Positions 8,537 through 16,962 of a stretch of DNA of 64,000 bases are shown in pieces. Below the pieces are notes generated by a model. The model saw nothing but the letters and a program-made list of their open reading frames with translations. It was not told where the DNA came from and did not search any database. This DNA comes from Bog-756 sp963738545 (GTDB lineage: Bacteria; Actinomycetota; Acidimicrobiia; Acidimicrobiales; RAAP-2), in the NCBI GenBank assembly GCA_963738545.1, contig CAVTXA010000008.1, positions 868,001-932,000 on the forward strand, given 5' to 3'. Each line of letters begins with the position of its first letter. Position 1 is the first letter of the stretch. Both the position numbers and the translations under genes were made by a program.

Positions 8537-10017
8537 TCGCCCGGCACGTGACCGCGCCGGGCGGGTCAGCGGCATCCGAGACCATCGATGGCCCACCGGC
8601 CACCGGGGGCGTGCTCGATGTGCTCCCCGCCGCCCAGTTCGACGCGCTGATCCGCATGGGGCGGGCCCGGGGCGGCCTCACTCAGGACGATGTGATGACC
8701 GTGCTCCGTTCGGTCGAGCTCAGCGCCGAGCTCATCTCGGACGTGGTGGACCGGATCAAGCAGGCCGGCATCGAGTTCACCTACGACACCGGTGAGACCA
8801 CGGTGCTGCCCATGACCGTGTCCATGGCCGACGAGCTGTCCGGGCGACTCCAGCACGACCTCTCGGTGCTCCCCGAGGTCGTGGGCCCTGAGGTAGACGA
8901 GGAAGCACTGCCTCCGGCCCAGATCGTGGCCCTCGAGTCCTCTCGCGACCCGTCCCGGTCGAACGGGCACACGTCGGCCGCCCCGGGCGACCTCCCGTCG
9001 GACGTGGTGGCGCCGACCCCTCCGGCCAAGAAGGAGCGCGCGCCCCGCCGGGCACCGGCCAAGGACGGCTACTCGGACAGCGATGGCTTCCGGGGCTCGG
9101 CCGCCGATCCCGTGCACATGTACCTGAAGGAGATCGGCAAGGTGAAGCTCCTCGACGCTGCGCTGGAGGTGGAGCTGGCCGAGCGCATCGTGGCCGGCAA
9201 CGAGGCAGTGGCGCGCCTGGCCGAACATGAGGCCAGCGGCGAGCCCTACGGCGGCCGGGCCGCCGACCGGGTCATGATGCGTCGGGGCCAACTGGCCAAA
9301 GAGGCCCTGATCGAGGCCAACCTCCGCCTGGTGGTGTCCATCGCCAAGCGGTACCGCAACCGGGGCCTGGCCTTCCTCGACCTCATCCAGGAAGGCAACC
9401 TCGGCCTCATGCGGGCCGTCGAGAAGTTCGACCACACCAAGGGGTTCAAGTTCTCCACCTACGCCACGTGGTGGATCCGCCAGGCGATCACCCGGGCCAT
9501 CGCCGACCAGGCCCGGACCATCCGCATCCCGGTCCATATGGTGGAGACCATCAACAAGGTGGTCTGGGCCCAGCGCCAGCTCCTCCAGGAGCTCGGGCGC
9601 GAGCCCAGCGCCGAGGAGGTGGCCGGGAGGGTCGACTTCTCCATCGAGCGGGTGCGGGAGATCCAGCGCATCAACCAGGACACCGTCTCCCTGGAACAGC
9701 CCATGGGGGACGAGGACGACTTCAGCCTGTCCGACCTGATCGAGGACCGCGAGGCGGTGGTCCCCGACGACGCAGCCGCCCGGATGATGCTCGACAACGC
9801 CGTGCGCGAGGCCCTCGGGCACCTCTCGCCCCGGGAGCAGGACGTGGTCCGGCTCCGGTTCGGGCTGGAGGACGGGAAGATCCGGACGCTGGAAGAGGTG
9901 GGCAAGGCCTTCGGGGTGACCCGTGAGCGCATCCGCCAGATCGAGGCCAAGACGTTGGCCAAGCTCCGGCGACCGGAGTCAGCCCAACTCCTGCGCGACT
10001 ACCTCGACGAGGCCTAG
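8533..10017 (+). CDS. rpoD: Primary RNA polymerase sigma factor (sigma-70/RpoD)
   Basis: Housekeeping sigma factor that directs RNA polymerase to -10/-35 promoters. The 494-residue protein has region 1.1-like sequence near residues 30-90, a long acidic/Pro linker, region 1.2 (DPVHMYLKEIGKV), region 2 (LIEANLRLVVSIAKRY, then DLIQEGNLGLMRAVEKF and FSTYATWWIRQAI), region 3 and region 4.2 (LEEVGKAFGVTRERIRQIEAKTLAKLR). The GTG start shares four bases with the dnaG stop (GTGA), so translation is coupled. The presence of regions 1.1 and 1.2 separates it from the stress sigma factor encoded further on. Confidence 0.96.
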   Translation: MIARHVTAPGGSAASETIDGPPATGGVLDVLPAAQFDALIRMGRARGGLTQDDVMTVLRSVELSAELISDVVDRIKQAGIEFTYDTGETTVLPMTVSMADELSGRLQHDLSVLPEVVGPEVDEEALPPAQIVALESSRDPSRSNGHTSAAPGDLPSDVVAPTPPAKKERAPRRAPAKDGYSDSDGFRGSAADPVHMYLKEIGKVKLLDAALEVELAERIVAGNEAVARLAEHEASGEPYGGRAADRVMMRRGQLAKEALIEANLRLVVSIAKRYRNRGLAFLDLIQEGNLGLMRAVEKFDHTKGFKFSTYATWWIRQAITRAIADQARTIRIPVHMVETINKVVWAQRQLLQELGREPSAEEVAGRVDFSIERVREIQRINQDTVSLEQPMGDEDDFSLSDLIEDREAVVPDDAAARMMLDNAVREALGHLSPREQDVVRLRFGLEDGKIRTLEEVGKAFGVTRERIRQIEAKTLAKLRRPESAQLLRDYLDEA

Positions 10018-10036
10018 TCGCCAGTCGGCGGTCCGG

Positions 10037-10396
10037 TCAGCCGTCGAGGTGGATGTGGGCCGCCGTGGTGGCCGCTGGCCGCCGTTCGGGTAGGAAGCGT
10101 CGACTGTTGAGCGCCGTGGCCAGGTCCTCGGCCAGATCGAGGGCGATGGCATCGGCGGCCTGGTCGCCGTTCCGCCAACCCAGGCGCACGCCGATCGTGT
10201 CCTTCATTCGCTCGACGCCCAGGGCGGCCACGGCCTTGGACTTCTCGGTGACGAGCGTGGTGGTGCTGGTGACCGGGGCCGAGTGGCTCAATTGGCCGGC
10301 GGCCCGGGCGATCTGGACGTAGCGCTCCCGGCCGGCCCGGGTGCCGAGGACGTAGCCGGCGGCGAAGGCCAGGGCGGTGCCGATGCGGAGCTTCAC
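10037..10396 (-). CDS. Small membrane-associated protein, unknown function
   Basis: A protein of about 119 residues starting at a GTG that gives VKLRIGTALAFAAGYVLGTRAGRERY. A short hydrophobic segment followed by GTRAGRERY is common in small actinobacterial YtxH-like membrane proteins. The rest is hydrophilic, with a helical stretch around DAIALDLAEDLATAL and a C-terminus ending HIHLDG. The frame extends further upstream, but the GTG puts the hydrophobic segment at the N-terminus. It is convergent with rpoD. Function is not recognisable. Confidence 0.65.
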   Translation of the reverse strand: MKLRIGTALAFAAGYVLGTRAGRERYVQIARAAGQLSHSAPVTSTTTLVTEKSKAVAALGVERMKDTIGVRLGWRNGDQAADAIALDLAEDLATALNSRRFLPERRPAATTAAHIHLDG

Positions 10397-10511
10397 CGAC
10401 CTATTGTGCCCGGCCCGGTGGAACGGCGCACCTTTGCCCGTCCAAGGTCCCGGCACCGGCTAATGTCCTCAGGCACGCCGTGGCTCAGGACAGCTTCGGT
10501 GGGCGGCCTAT

Positions 10512-10584
10512 TCCGGGGTAGCTCAATCGGCAGAGCGAGCGGCTGTTAACCGCTAGGTTGAGAGTTCGAGTCTCTCCCCCGGAG
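10512..10584 (+). tRNA. tRNA-Asn (GTT)
   Basis: Full cloverleaf of 73 nt. The acceptor TCCGGGG pairs with CCCCGGA, the D stem is GCTC/GAGC, the anticodon stem-loop is AGCGG-CTGTTAA-CCGCT with anticodon GTT, and the T arm is GAGAG-TTCGAGT-CTCTC. CCA is not encoded. It marks the left border of the stress-response region. Confidence 0.95.
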
Positions 10585-10695
10585 CGTTCGCCTGGTCAGC
10601 GCGGCGCCGCGCTCGTGCCATTGCGTGCAGGCCCGGGGTGGTGTGACGGGTGGCTCCGAGGGCACAGTGGACCGATGAGACGAGGACAGTAGGCG

Positions 10696-11187
10696 ATGGA
10701 TGGCTGGGTTCTAAGCGTCGAACGGCACATCTGGGCCACTCCCGAGGTCATCTTCGACGTCCTGGCCGATCCGTCCGAGCACGCACGGATCGACGGCTCG
10801 GCGATGCTCCAAGGGGCCACGGTCGGCGTCGTGCCACGCCTAGCCCTCGGCACGACCTTCGGAATGGCTATGAAGCTCGGTATCCGGTACTCCACGGTCA
10901 GCACGGTGGTTGAGTTCGAGGAGAACCGGCGTATCGCCTGGCAGACGGGTCCGAAGGGCACCCTGGAACGCTACGTGGCCGGGCGGATCTGGCGCTACGA
11001 GCTCGAACCGCAGGAGGCCGGCGGGACCCTGGTCAGGGAGAGCTGGGACATCACCACCGACCACCAGCGGGCATTGCTCAGGCTGGGGGACATCTGGTCG
11101 GGAAAGACCCGACGGGACATGGAGTTGACGTTGGCCCGCCTCGACTCGCTGGTGACGGCCCCACCCTCGGAGGCCGACAGAACCTGA
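10696..11187 (+). CDS. SRPBCC (START/Bet v1-like) family protein
   Basis: A 163-residue protein with the SRPBCC pattern: an N-terminal strand plus helix (VLSVERHIWATPEVIFDVLADPSEHARIDG), central beta strands (YSTVSTVVEFEENRRIAWQT) and a long C-terminal helix (TRRDMELTLARLDSLV). Members bind hydrophobic ligands in a helix-grip cavity, as polyketide cyclases or stress-linked lipid binders. No catalytic residues can be assigned. It is monocistronic and follows tRNA-Asn. Confidence 0.8.
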   Translation: MDGWVLSVERHIWATPEVIFDVLADPSEHARIDGSAMLQGATVGVVPRLALGTTFGMAMKLGIRYSTVSTVVEFEENRRIAWQTGPKGTLERYVAGRIWRYELEPQEAGGTLVRESWDITTDHQRALLRLGDIWSGKTRRDMELTLARLDSLVTAPPSEADRT

Positions 11188-11207
11188 TGGGACCGGTTCG
11201 GAGGGCC

Positions 11208-11387
11208 TCAGTCGCCTTCCGGCGGCGTCGTGGTTTCGTCAGCCTCGCTGGAGTCGAACCGTTTGAACCGGGGGAGGTGGACGTCGTCGTCGTTTTTGCC
11301 GCGTGTGAACAGCAGCACCACGAGTACGGCTCCGCCCAGGATCAGGGCCGCCACCACACAGCTACCGACGATGATCCACGTGGCCAT
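11208..11387 (-). CDS. Small single-pass membrane protein
   Basis: A 59-residue protein, MATWIIVGSCVVAALILGG onwards, with one transmembrane helix (about 3-27), then a basic/acidic cytoplasmic tail (RGKNDDDVHLPRFKRF) rich in Asp, Glu, Thr and Pro. The frame is open upstream, but the ATG places the helix at the N-terminus as expected. The ribosome site is weak. Unknown function. It is convergent with the SRPBCC gene. Confidence 0.5.
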   Translation of the reverse strand: MATWIIVGSCVVAALILGGAVLVVLLFTRGKNDDDVHLPRFKRFDSSEADETTTPPEGD

Positions 11388-11521
11388 GGGCGGATGGTAA
11401 CCGTTGATGATCAGACTCCGACCCACTGGGCCGGCAGTGGGGGATTCGTGCATGACTCGCGCCCGAACATGGTTGGCGGTTCGACCGTCAGGCGGGATGA
11501 CCGAGTCGGTCCCCGGGGGGC

Positions 11522-11683
11522 ATGGGTGGCGTGACGACCACCACCAACTGTCCCTACTGCGGGCACCCCGGTGCGCACGCCCGGACCGAGCGCCCGAGCT
11601 CGAGGGGTGCTCCGTTCTGTGAGGACTGTGACCGTTGTTGGATGGACCGTCAGCGGCACGAGCGGCCACCGCACCACGGTTGA
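11522..11683 (+). CDS. Small zinc-ribbon-like protein (53 aa)
   Basis: Short frame from ATG (or GTG 9 bp later) encoding NCPYCGHPGAHARTE and then FCEDCDRCWMDRQRHE. Two CxxC knuckles (CPYC and CEDC, followed by DRCW) are spaced as in small zinc ribbons. The C-terminus is His/Pro-rich. No strong ribosome-binding site is seen, so it could be spurious, but the paired CxxC motifs are hard to get by chance. It lies just upstream of the ATP-grasp gene on the same strand. Confidence 0.45.
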   Translation: MGGVTTTTNCPYCGHPGAHARTERPSSRGAPFCEDCDRCWMDRQRHERPPHHG

Positions 11684-11721
11684 GCCGGTTCATGGGGTTG
11701 GGGCACCAGTAATCTCTCGTC

Positions 11722-12633
11722 GTGCGCATCGCCTTCGCCACCGCGGGCCCCGACGTCGTCGGGGATGACGACGTCGACCGTCCCATGCACGAGGCGGCCT
11801 TCGCTCGGGCCGGTCTCGATCTCGACCACTGCTTATGGTCGGATCCTTCGGTGTCTTGGGGCCAGTACGACCTCGTGGTGATCCGATCGGTGTGGGACTA
11901 CGTACCCCGAATCGACCACTACCGGAGGTGGCTGTCGTCCATGGACCTCCTCGGCACCCTCCGCAATCCCGCCCCATTGGTGTCGTGGAATCTGGACAAG
12001 CGCTACCTGGTCCGGCTGGATGCGGCTGGTGTCCCGGTTATCCCCACCCGTGTGGCGCTGTCCACCGACGAGTTGGTCGACTGTCTGTCCTCAGCCGACC
12101 ACGAAGTGGTGGTGAAGCCCGTTGTGTCGGCAGGCAGCGTGGACACCGGCCGCTTCAGTGGGCGCGATCCCAATGCCGCCGAGCTCGGTCGACGGATACT
12201 TCGGAACGGCACGCCGGTGATAGTGCAGCCGGCCGTCCCCTCGGTGGCCACCGAGGGCGAAATCAGTGCCGTGCTCTTCGGCGGCCGGCTCTCCCACGCA
12301 TTCCGGAAGGGACCCATGCTGGCCCTGGGGGGTGGCGTGCTGGACGGCTACGAGGGGCTGGAAGCGGTGGCGCTCACGGCCGCCCAGGCCGGGGTAGTGA
12401 GGACGACCATTGCTGCGCTGAACAAGATCGCCGCAGCCGAGCTCGGCGTTGTGCTCCCGCCGCTCTATGCCCGAGTGGACCTGGTGCGCACCGAAGACGA
12501 GCGGGACGTGGTCCTCGAGGTGGAACTGAACGAGCCATCATTCTTTCTTCACACCGATCCCCGTTCGGCAGATCGGTTCGCGGCCGCCGTATCGCGGGAG
12601 GTGCTTGGTCGGGCGCTGCCCGCACGCGAATGA
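11722..12633 (+). CDS. ATP-grasp domain protein
   Basis: A 303-residue protein starting at GTG (MRIAFATAGPDVV). It has an N-terminal Rossmann-like preATP-grasp domain (YDLVVIRSVWDYVPR), then an ATP-grasp fold with VVVKPVVSAGSVDTGRF as the nucleotide-binding lysine/loop region and LYARVDLV...VLEVELNEPSFF carrying the metal-ligand Glu/Asn. This layout matches uncharacterised glutathione-synthetase-like/RimK-like proteins that ligate an amine to a carboxylate. The substrate is unknown. It sits inside the stress island. Confidence 0.8.
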   Translation: MRIAFATAGPDVVGDDDVDRPMHEAAFARAGLDLDHCLWSDPSVSWGQYDLVVIRSVWDYVPRIDHYRRWLSSMDLLGTLRNPAPLVSWNLDKRYLVRLDAAGVPVIPTRVALSTDELVDCLSSADHEVVVKPVVSAGSVDTGRFSGRDPNAAELGRRILRNGTPVIVQPAVPSVATEGEISAVLFGGRLSHAFRKGPMLALGGGVLDGYEGLEAVALTAAQAGVVRTTIAALNKIAAAELGVVLPPLYARVDLVRTEDERDVVLEVELNEPSFFLHTDPRSADRFAAAVSREVLGRALPARE

Positions 12634-12713
12634 TGCTCGTTCACAGCGCCGGACTCGACTGGTTGACACGAAACACGAACCCCTGGACACGGCATGGGGT
12701 TGACGCCGTAGGT

Positions 12714-12914
12714 TCAGTCGAGAGGATTCGAAGAACGGACCCCCTGGGCGATGCGCTCCTCGGAGTCCTCGAGAATGGTCCTGGCCTGGCTCTCCGGGTC
12801 GGCACTGGAGTCCTCCTCCGGCGGCCTTCCACCGGCCCTACTGGCTACAGTGGCAGAGTCGACGACGGCATCGGATGGGGTCGGGGTCCGCGAATGCTTG
12901 TTTCCCGAGATCAT
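12714..12914 (-). CDS. Small acidic protein, unknown
   Basis: A 66-residue hydrophilic protein (MISGNKHSRTPTPSDAVVDS...). The start is set by a strong GGAGG eight bases before this ATG; an earlier in-frame ATG overlaps that ribosome site and is less likely. The C-terminus reads SSADPESQARTILEDSEERI, a tail I recognise as recurrent in small actinobacterial proteins of unknown function. Probably the second gene of an operon with the charged protein encoded just upstream on the minus strand. Confidence 0.6.
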   Translation of the reverse strand: MISGNKHSRTPTPSDAVVDSATVASRAGGRPPEEDSSADPESQARTILEDSEERIAQGVRSSNPLD

Positions 12915-13000
12915 CGAACCTTCCTCCATTTCCCTGACAGCGATGAACGCTGATGTGTCTGAGAGCCAGACGGCTTCCGACGGAGACGCCGTCCCTGCCG

Positions 13001-13222
13001 CTACTCGATCTCACCCTCGCCCTTGACGGTGGCCCCGATCTCCATCATTTCTTTCTCGTGCTGAGCAACGTCTTCGCGCTGATCGATCGTCTCCTTCGAC
13101 AACGCATCCTCTGCTGCTCGCTCCTCGCGGTCCGTGGCCTCCCTGTCCGCCTCATGCCGGCTGTCCGCATCGGACTGCTCGGCTTGGTGGGTGGCTTTGT
13201 CGGGGTCGGTTCGATCGTCCAC
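13001..13222 (-). CDS. Small highly charged protein, possible SigF-regulon member
   Basis: About 73 residues, almost entirely Asp, Glu, Lys, Arg, His and Gln (DDRTDPDKATHQAEQSDADS, then ATDREERAAEDALS), likely disordered or a long helix, with a short C-terminal hydrophobic patch (MEIGATVKGEGEIE). The GTG start is preferred because GGAGG lies 8 nt upstream; an ATG 15 nt earlier contains that ribosome site. A GTTT-N16-GGGTA promoter-like site lies 42 bp upstream of the start. The composition resembles small stress-induced hydrophilins, but function is unknown. Confidence 0.6.
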   Translation of the reverse strand: MDDRTDPDKATHQAEQSDADSRHEADREATDREERAAEDALSKETIDQREDVAQHEKEMMEIGATVKGEGEIE

Positions 13223-13263
13223 TTTTGCTACCTCCATGTGGTCATGCGTGGTGAGAGGGTCTG

Positions 13264-13288
13264 TACCCAAGGGGACTTGCGCCTAAAC
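13264..13288 (-). promoter_or_regulatory. SigF/SigB-type promoter upstream of the charged-protein gene
   Basis: On the minus strand GTTT is followed by a 16-nt spacer and GGGTA, matching the general-stress sigma consensus (GTTT-N13-17-GGGTA). It lies about 42 bp upstream of the GTG start of the small charged protein and is one of three such sites near the sigF locus. Confidence 0.6.
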
Positions 13289-13380
13289 CTGCCCGGCGGT
13301 GGCCCCTGGAGACGAGTCTGGCTCGACCTGATTTGGGCTCGGTCGATACCGACCTTCCGATCCAGCGGGGTGGACTCCAT

Positions 13381-13683
13381 TTAACGCGGTGGACTCCAAG
13401 CAGAATCGCCTTCAACAACCACCCGGTCCTCTGGTTCAGCAACCACTCTGGTCACCTCGCCGTCAGCGATCATTTCCGGCGTCTTGACTAAAGACCTACC
13501 CCTCGTGTGGCCCAGCATCCGGTGCCAGAAGTCGGCTTCCTTAGTGGCGGATTCGGCTGACTCGATAGTCCCATCTTGCATCGCCTTGTGATGCCGAAAG
13601 GATCCGACAAGAACAGGTAACACGGCTACCGCGACAGCCAGCACCATGATCGGGATGATGATGTAGAGAGCGAGCATATTCAT
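13381..13683 (-). CDS. Small membrane protein with cytoplasmic tail
   Basis: A 100-residue protein. One transmembrane helix (MNMLALYIIIPIMVLAVAVAV onwards, about 3-27) is followed by a soluble tail with HHKAMQDGTIES and ADFWHRMLGHTR. The ATG at the N-terminus places the helix first; a second ATG two codons later is an alternative. A GTTT-N15-GGGTA site 47 bp upstream suggests stress-sigma control. No known family recognised. Confidence 0.6.
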   Translation of the reverse strand: MNMLALYIIIPIMVLAVAVAVLPVLVGSFRHHKAMQDGTIESAESATKEADFWHRMLGHTRGRSLVKTPEMIADGEVTRVVAEPEDRVVVEGDSAWSPPR

Positions 13684-14136
13684 CCGCAGGCGAGGTAGGG
13701 AATGCCTGCGACCTCCTTCGTGGCCGCTCTACCCGTTCGTCCCCGAGGAAAACCTCAGGGGAAAAAAAGGGGGTGCATGTTCGGCTCTCACCTGGCATTT
13801 CGTGGGCTCACGGTGGGGGCCGTGCTGGTTCGCGGGGTGGCACCAGGCAAGCCGTCTCGGGTTGTCGGTCTCGGCCTGGACATTGGCGGGGCACAGCCCG
13901 CAAAGCACAGTTCATGCGGATGCCAACGTCCTGGGACTGAACCGGTCTGGGCACTGGGCTTGGAAGCTTCGGTGCTGTGCTTCTGGTCTCTGACGTCGTG
14001 GCAGCTGGCCTAATCCTTCCCCAGATCGTCGGTCGGCGATCAGCACATTCGTTGGACTGCGGGTCGTAGGGCTGGTCGCGGTCGAACGGACTACAGGCAA
14101 CTGATGGAGGGGGTCACATTGAGACCCTCCGAACCG
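13684..14136. other. Intergenic region of about 450 bp
   Basis: Apart from the promoter-like site near the small membrane protein, I see no convincing gene. Short frames here lack ribosome sites and coding-like composition. A run of seven A followed by five G lies near 13764. A GGGTC-N7-GACCC hairpin lies at 14111-14127, just beyond the stop of the SpoIIE-type gene, and could end its transcript. Confidence 0.5.
13730..13753 (-). promoter_or_regulatory. SigF/SigB-type promoter upstream of the small membrane protein
   Basis: Minus-strand GTTT, 15-nt spacer, GGGTA, about 47 bp before the ATG of the small membrane protein. Both boxes match the stress-sigma consensus exactly. Confidence 0.62.
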
Positions 14137-15336
14137 TTACGTCCCTGGCAGCCGTCGTTCAGGCACCGGTGGTAGCTCCCACGTGAGCCAGACGATGGTC
14201 GCGTCGTCGCGGAGGCGGCGGTCCTGGTACTCGAGAATGTTGTTGATCGCGGTGCGAAGGATCACGTCGGAAGCAATCGTTGACGCGGACGACTGTTCGA
14301 TAATGTCGACGAAACGGTCGATCCCGAACTGATCGCCCCCTGGTGGGCGACCCTCGATGACACCATCGGTATAGAAGACCACCGAATCCCCAGGTTCCAA
14401 CTCCTCCACTGCCTCTTCCGCCAGCACGCCACCGAGTCCCCACGGAAGTGACGGACGACAGGAGAGTGAACCGAGGACCCGACCGCCGCGCACGTGGAGG
14501 GGGAGAGGATGCCCAGCGTTGGTCCAGGTGAGCCGGCCAGACTGCACATCGAGCCGGGCAAGCTGGCCGGTCACGAACCGTTCCCCCCCGAAACTGTCAG
14601 CGAGCACGCCGTCGAGGCGGTCATGGATGATTCCCAGGGGTTGGCCCTCCCTTCGGTCATGCCGATAGCTTCCAACGGCCAACGATGACAGGATGCTCGA
14701 CTGCAATCCATGGCCCATGGCATCCATGATGGCCAGATCAACCGAGAACCCGTTGACGGCGTGATCGAAAATGTCCCCACCGACGTCGTAGGCAGGTTCG
14801 AGCACCCCACAGGACGTCACCTCGGTGGTGAGCAGCCGGAGTGGGGGGAGAAGATCCCATTGGAGGCTGGCGGGCAGGCTCATCGCCTTTCGCCGACGCA
14901 CGAGATTGAACAGGTCGGTGTAACGCGCGGCAATGGCGATGGCGGCTCCAGCCAGCAGCCCGAGCTCCTCGCTACGACGACGTGCGCCATCATCAAGATC
15001 ACCGGTCAGGGTGAGGGCCACCACCCCCGTGCAGTCTGAGCCCTCCAGAATCGGAACGCAGACCCGGGTCAAGCCTCCCGTCGTTTCGCTGACCAGCCGT
15101 CGTTCGACAAAGGACCGGCCTTCAAGAGTCCCCTCGGTGACGATCCCGATCGGTGATTCGACATGTGCGCCACGATCCGGCACCGGGTTCAGGGTCGACT
15201 GCTCGAAGTCGACGAGGTAGATCGTCGTATCGTTGGCACCCATCAGCCCGGCCACCTGGATCAGACCGTCGGTGATATCCGATGGCGCAAGTTGTTGCAG
15301 CGACCGCAGCGTCGGTCCCAACTCCAGAGGGTCCAC
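14137..15336 (-). CDS. GAF domain + SpoIIE-type (PP2C) serine phosphatase
   Basis: A 399-residue soluble phosphatase of the RsbU/SpoIIE type, expected to dephosphorylate a STAS anti-anti-sigma factor and so release the stress sigma factor. The N-terminal half is GAF-like (LIQVAGLMGANDTTIYLVDF, then CTGVVALTLTGDL). The PP2C half carries the metal-binding Asp residues in YDVGGDIFDHAV and IMDAMGHGLQSS, then NAGHPLPL, VVFYTDGVIEGR and DDATIVWLTW. It starts at GTG. It is separated from the STAS/RsbW pair by about 280 bp on the same strand. GAF suggests activation by a small ligand or redox/light cue, but the ligand is not visible. Confidence 0.9.
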   Translation of the reverse strand: MDPLELGPTLRSLQQLAPSDITDGLIQVAGLMGANDTTIYLVDFEQSTLNPVPDRGAHVESPIGIVTEGTLEGRSFVERRLVSETTGGLTRVCVPILEGSDCTGVVALTLTGDLDDGARRRSEELGLLAGAAIAIAARYTDLFNLVRRRKAMSLPASLQWDLLPPLRLLTTEVTSCGVLEPAYDVGGDIFDHAVNGFSVDLAIMDAMGHGLQSSILSSLAVGSYRHDRREGQPLGIIHDRLDGVLADSFGGERFVTGQLARLDVQSGRLTWTNAGHPLPLHVRGGRVLGSLSCRPSLPWGLGGVLAEEAVEELEPGDSVVFYTDGVIEGRPPGGDQFGIDRFVDIIEQSSASTIASDVILRTAINNILEYQDRRLRDDATIVWLTWELPPVPERRLPGT

Positions 15337-15617
15337 AACTAGTCCGTGCGATCGAATCGTCGGCTGTTGGTCTTGCCGCCGGCCACTAGACAGGTCCCGG
15401 CCGTTGATGTTTGGCTGGTAGACGGGATCACAACGTGGTTCGCACCTACGGGCCGAGAAATGGGAGAACGCACCTCACGAGGGTAGTGGTAGTCACCAGG
15501 ATGCCGTCTGAGAACCATGGACCGTCGATCCGCTCGATTCCGGATCCCCACCCATCGATGCTGAGGGTCAAGATGTGGGGACGTCAAGGGGCCTACGGGT
15601 GGAAAGGCTTGGCCGAC

Positions 15618-16211
15618 TCACCATCTCGCCCCGACGGCCACCTTAACGAGAGGCCGGCAACGGGTTGTTGCTGCCTTCCTTCGTGGATGCCCCCGGAGCG
15701 CCCGGGGCCGAGCATCGGGTCGGTCGATCGGCCCGACTTTGGGCTGCACCGAGCGAGAGGGTGGGCGCAGAGTCCCGTCGTAGGCGGTTCCGGGTTCCCC
15801 CTGATGCATCAGAGCGACCGCACCGGCCTGCTGGGCCCCCGCTGGAGTGCTTCGGAGCGCCACCCGGAACCAGACGGTCTTGCCGGTCCCGTCGGTCGAG
15901 GTGATTCCCCACTCGTCCGAGAGTGCTTCTACGATTCGTAGCCCACGCCCGTGAGGCTCACTGGAGCTCGGAGATTGGAGCGCCGGTGCACCGTCTCCTC
16001 GGTCGGTCACCGAAATCGTGACGGCTGCGCCTGACCGATCGATCGAAACAACAAATCCACTCGATGCGTGCACCAGAGCGTTTGTTGCGAGCTCGGACAC
16101 CATCAGATTCACCGAGTCCTGAAGCTCACCCGGCAGGTCGGCGATCGCCTGTGATACGAACCGCCTGGCACTTCCCACCGACTCCTCGAATGCTTCGAAT
16201 GTTCGTCTCAC
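15618..16211 (-). CDS. RsbW-type ATP-binding anti-sigma/kinase protein
   Basis: A 197-residue HATPase_c_2 protein. Canonical GHKL boxes: N box SELATNALVHA (about 41-51), G1 box VTDRGDGAP and G2 box HGRGLRIVEALSDEWG. RsbW-like proteins bind a sigma factor or phosphorylate a STAS partner. The GTG start overlaps the stop of the upstream STAS gene (GTGA), so the two are translationally coupled partners. The last 60 or so residues after WFRVAL are basic, Pro-rich and not part of the fold; they may be an extension or a missed earlier stop. Confidence 0.88.
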   Translation of the reverse strand: MRRTFEAFEESVGSARRFVSQAIADLPGELQDSVNLMVSELATNALVHASSGFVVSIDRSGAAVTISVTDRGDGAPALQSPSSSEPHGRGLRIVEALSDEWGITSTDGTGKTVWFRVALRSTPAGAQQAGAVALMHQGEPGTAYDGTLRPPSRSVQPKVGPIDRPDARPRALRGHPRRKAATTRCRPLVKVAVGARW

Positions 16212-16534
16212 GATTGCGTGGCCAGACCGAAGTGCTCCAACAGACCGGTTGCCCCCAGGACCCGGTGAACAATCGGTGGAACGTGGATCAGCGTCACCTG
16301 CTCGACTTCGTTGGAGACCTGAACGAGCAGCGCGATGCCGGAACTGTCCATGAACGTCAGTCCTTGCAGGTCGAACGTCACCACGCTCGGGTGCTTGGCC
16401 AGGAATGGTGCTATTCCTGACCGAGTCTTCTCCACGCTGGCGAGGTCCAGTTCGCCGGCCAGGGAGATCACCGGCGACATGGGATCATCGGACTTGACGG
16501 TTACGACCAGGTCAGGCCGATCGGCTACTTCCAT
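16208..16534 (-). CDS. STAS-domain anti-anti-sigma factor
   Basis: A 108-residue RsbV/SpoIIAA-like protein. The STAS core shows ISLAGELDLASVEK at the N-terminus and VVTFDLQGLTFMDSSGIALL with the phosphorylatable Ser in the MDSSG motif. When unphosphorylated it binds an RsbW-like kinase and frees the sigma factor. It is coupled to the downstream HATPase gene by a 4-bp overlap. Confidence 0.9.
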   Translation of the reverse strand: MEVADRPDLVVTVKSDDPMSPVISLAGELDLASVEKTRSGIAPFLAKHPSVVTFDLQGLTFMDSSGIALLVQVSNEVEQVTLIHVPPIVHRVLGATGLLEHFGLATQS

Positions 16535-16962
16535 GGTCGCCCCAGGACCTCGGGTTCGTCATTAATGGCCGACCAAACCCATCCGCTTCCGCCTGTCGCT
16601 AGCCAGAATCCACGGAGTGCGGCTGGGAGCGCGGCCGCGTCGTGTGCCTGTCGGGTGGCGGCAGCCGTTGAGGATTCTGCTCTCACCTGGCCTACCTCCC
16701 AATCGATCAATCGTCTGACAGTGAGCATCAATGTACCTGGTGGTTAGGGGTAAGGCTACATCGGCCCTGCTCAGGTATGAGCAGCTCCTGGGCGGATATC
16801 CGGTAGCTGGCCCTCGATCAGTTCGGAGTCGAAGAGTACCCCTGGGTCAGTGGCATGCGAGGCTCGTCTCCGGGCCATCGGAACGCAGTGCTTCGGCAAG
16901 ATGTGCCCGTAGCTGTCGCCGGGGGCGGGACTCCAAAGAGATGGCGGACTTGGGGCAGCATG
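16535..16962. other. Intergenic region with a perfect hairpin
   Basis: About 430 bp without a convincing gene between the STAS gene and the membrane phosphatase gene, both on the minus strand. It contains the inverted repeat CTGCTCA-GGTA-TGAGCAG at 16767-16784, which could be the terminator of the phosphatase transcript or an operator for the STAS pair. No stress-sigma promoter was seen here. Confidence 0.5.

Noticed and set aside
14106..14130. GGGTC/GACCC hairpin considered as a riboswitch or sRNA
   Set aside because: Too short and lies just after a stop codon; at most a terminator.
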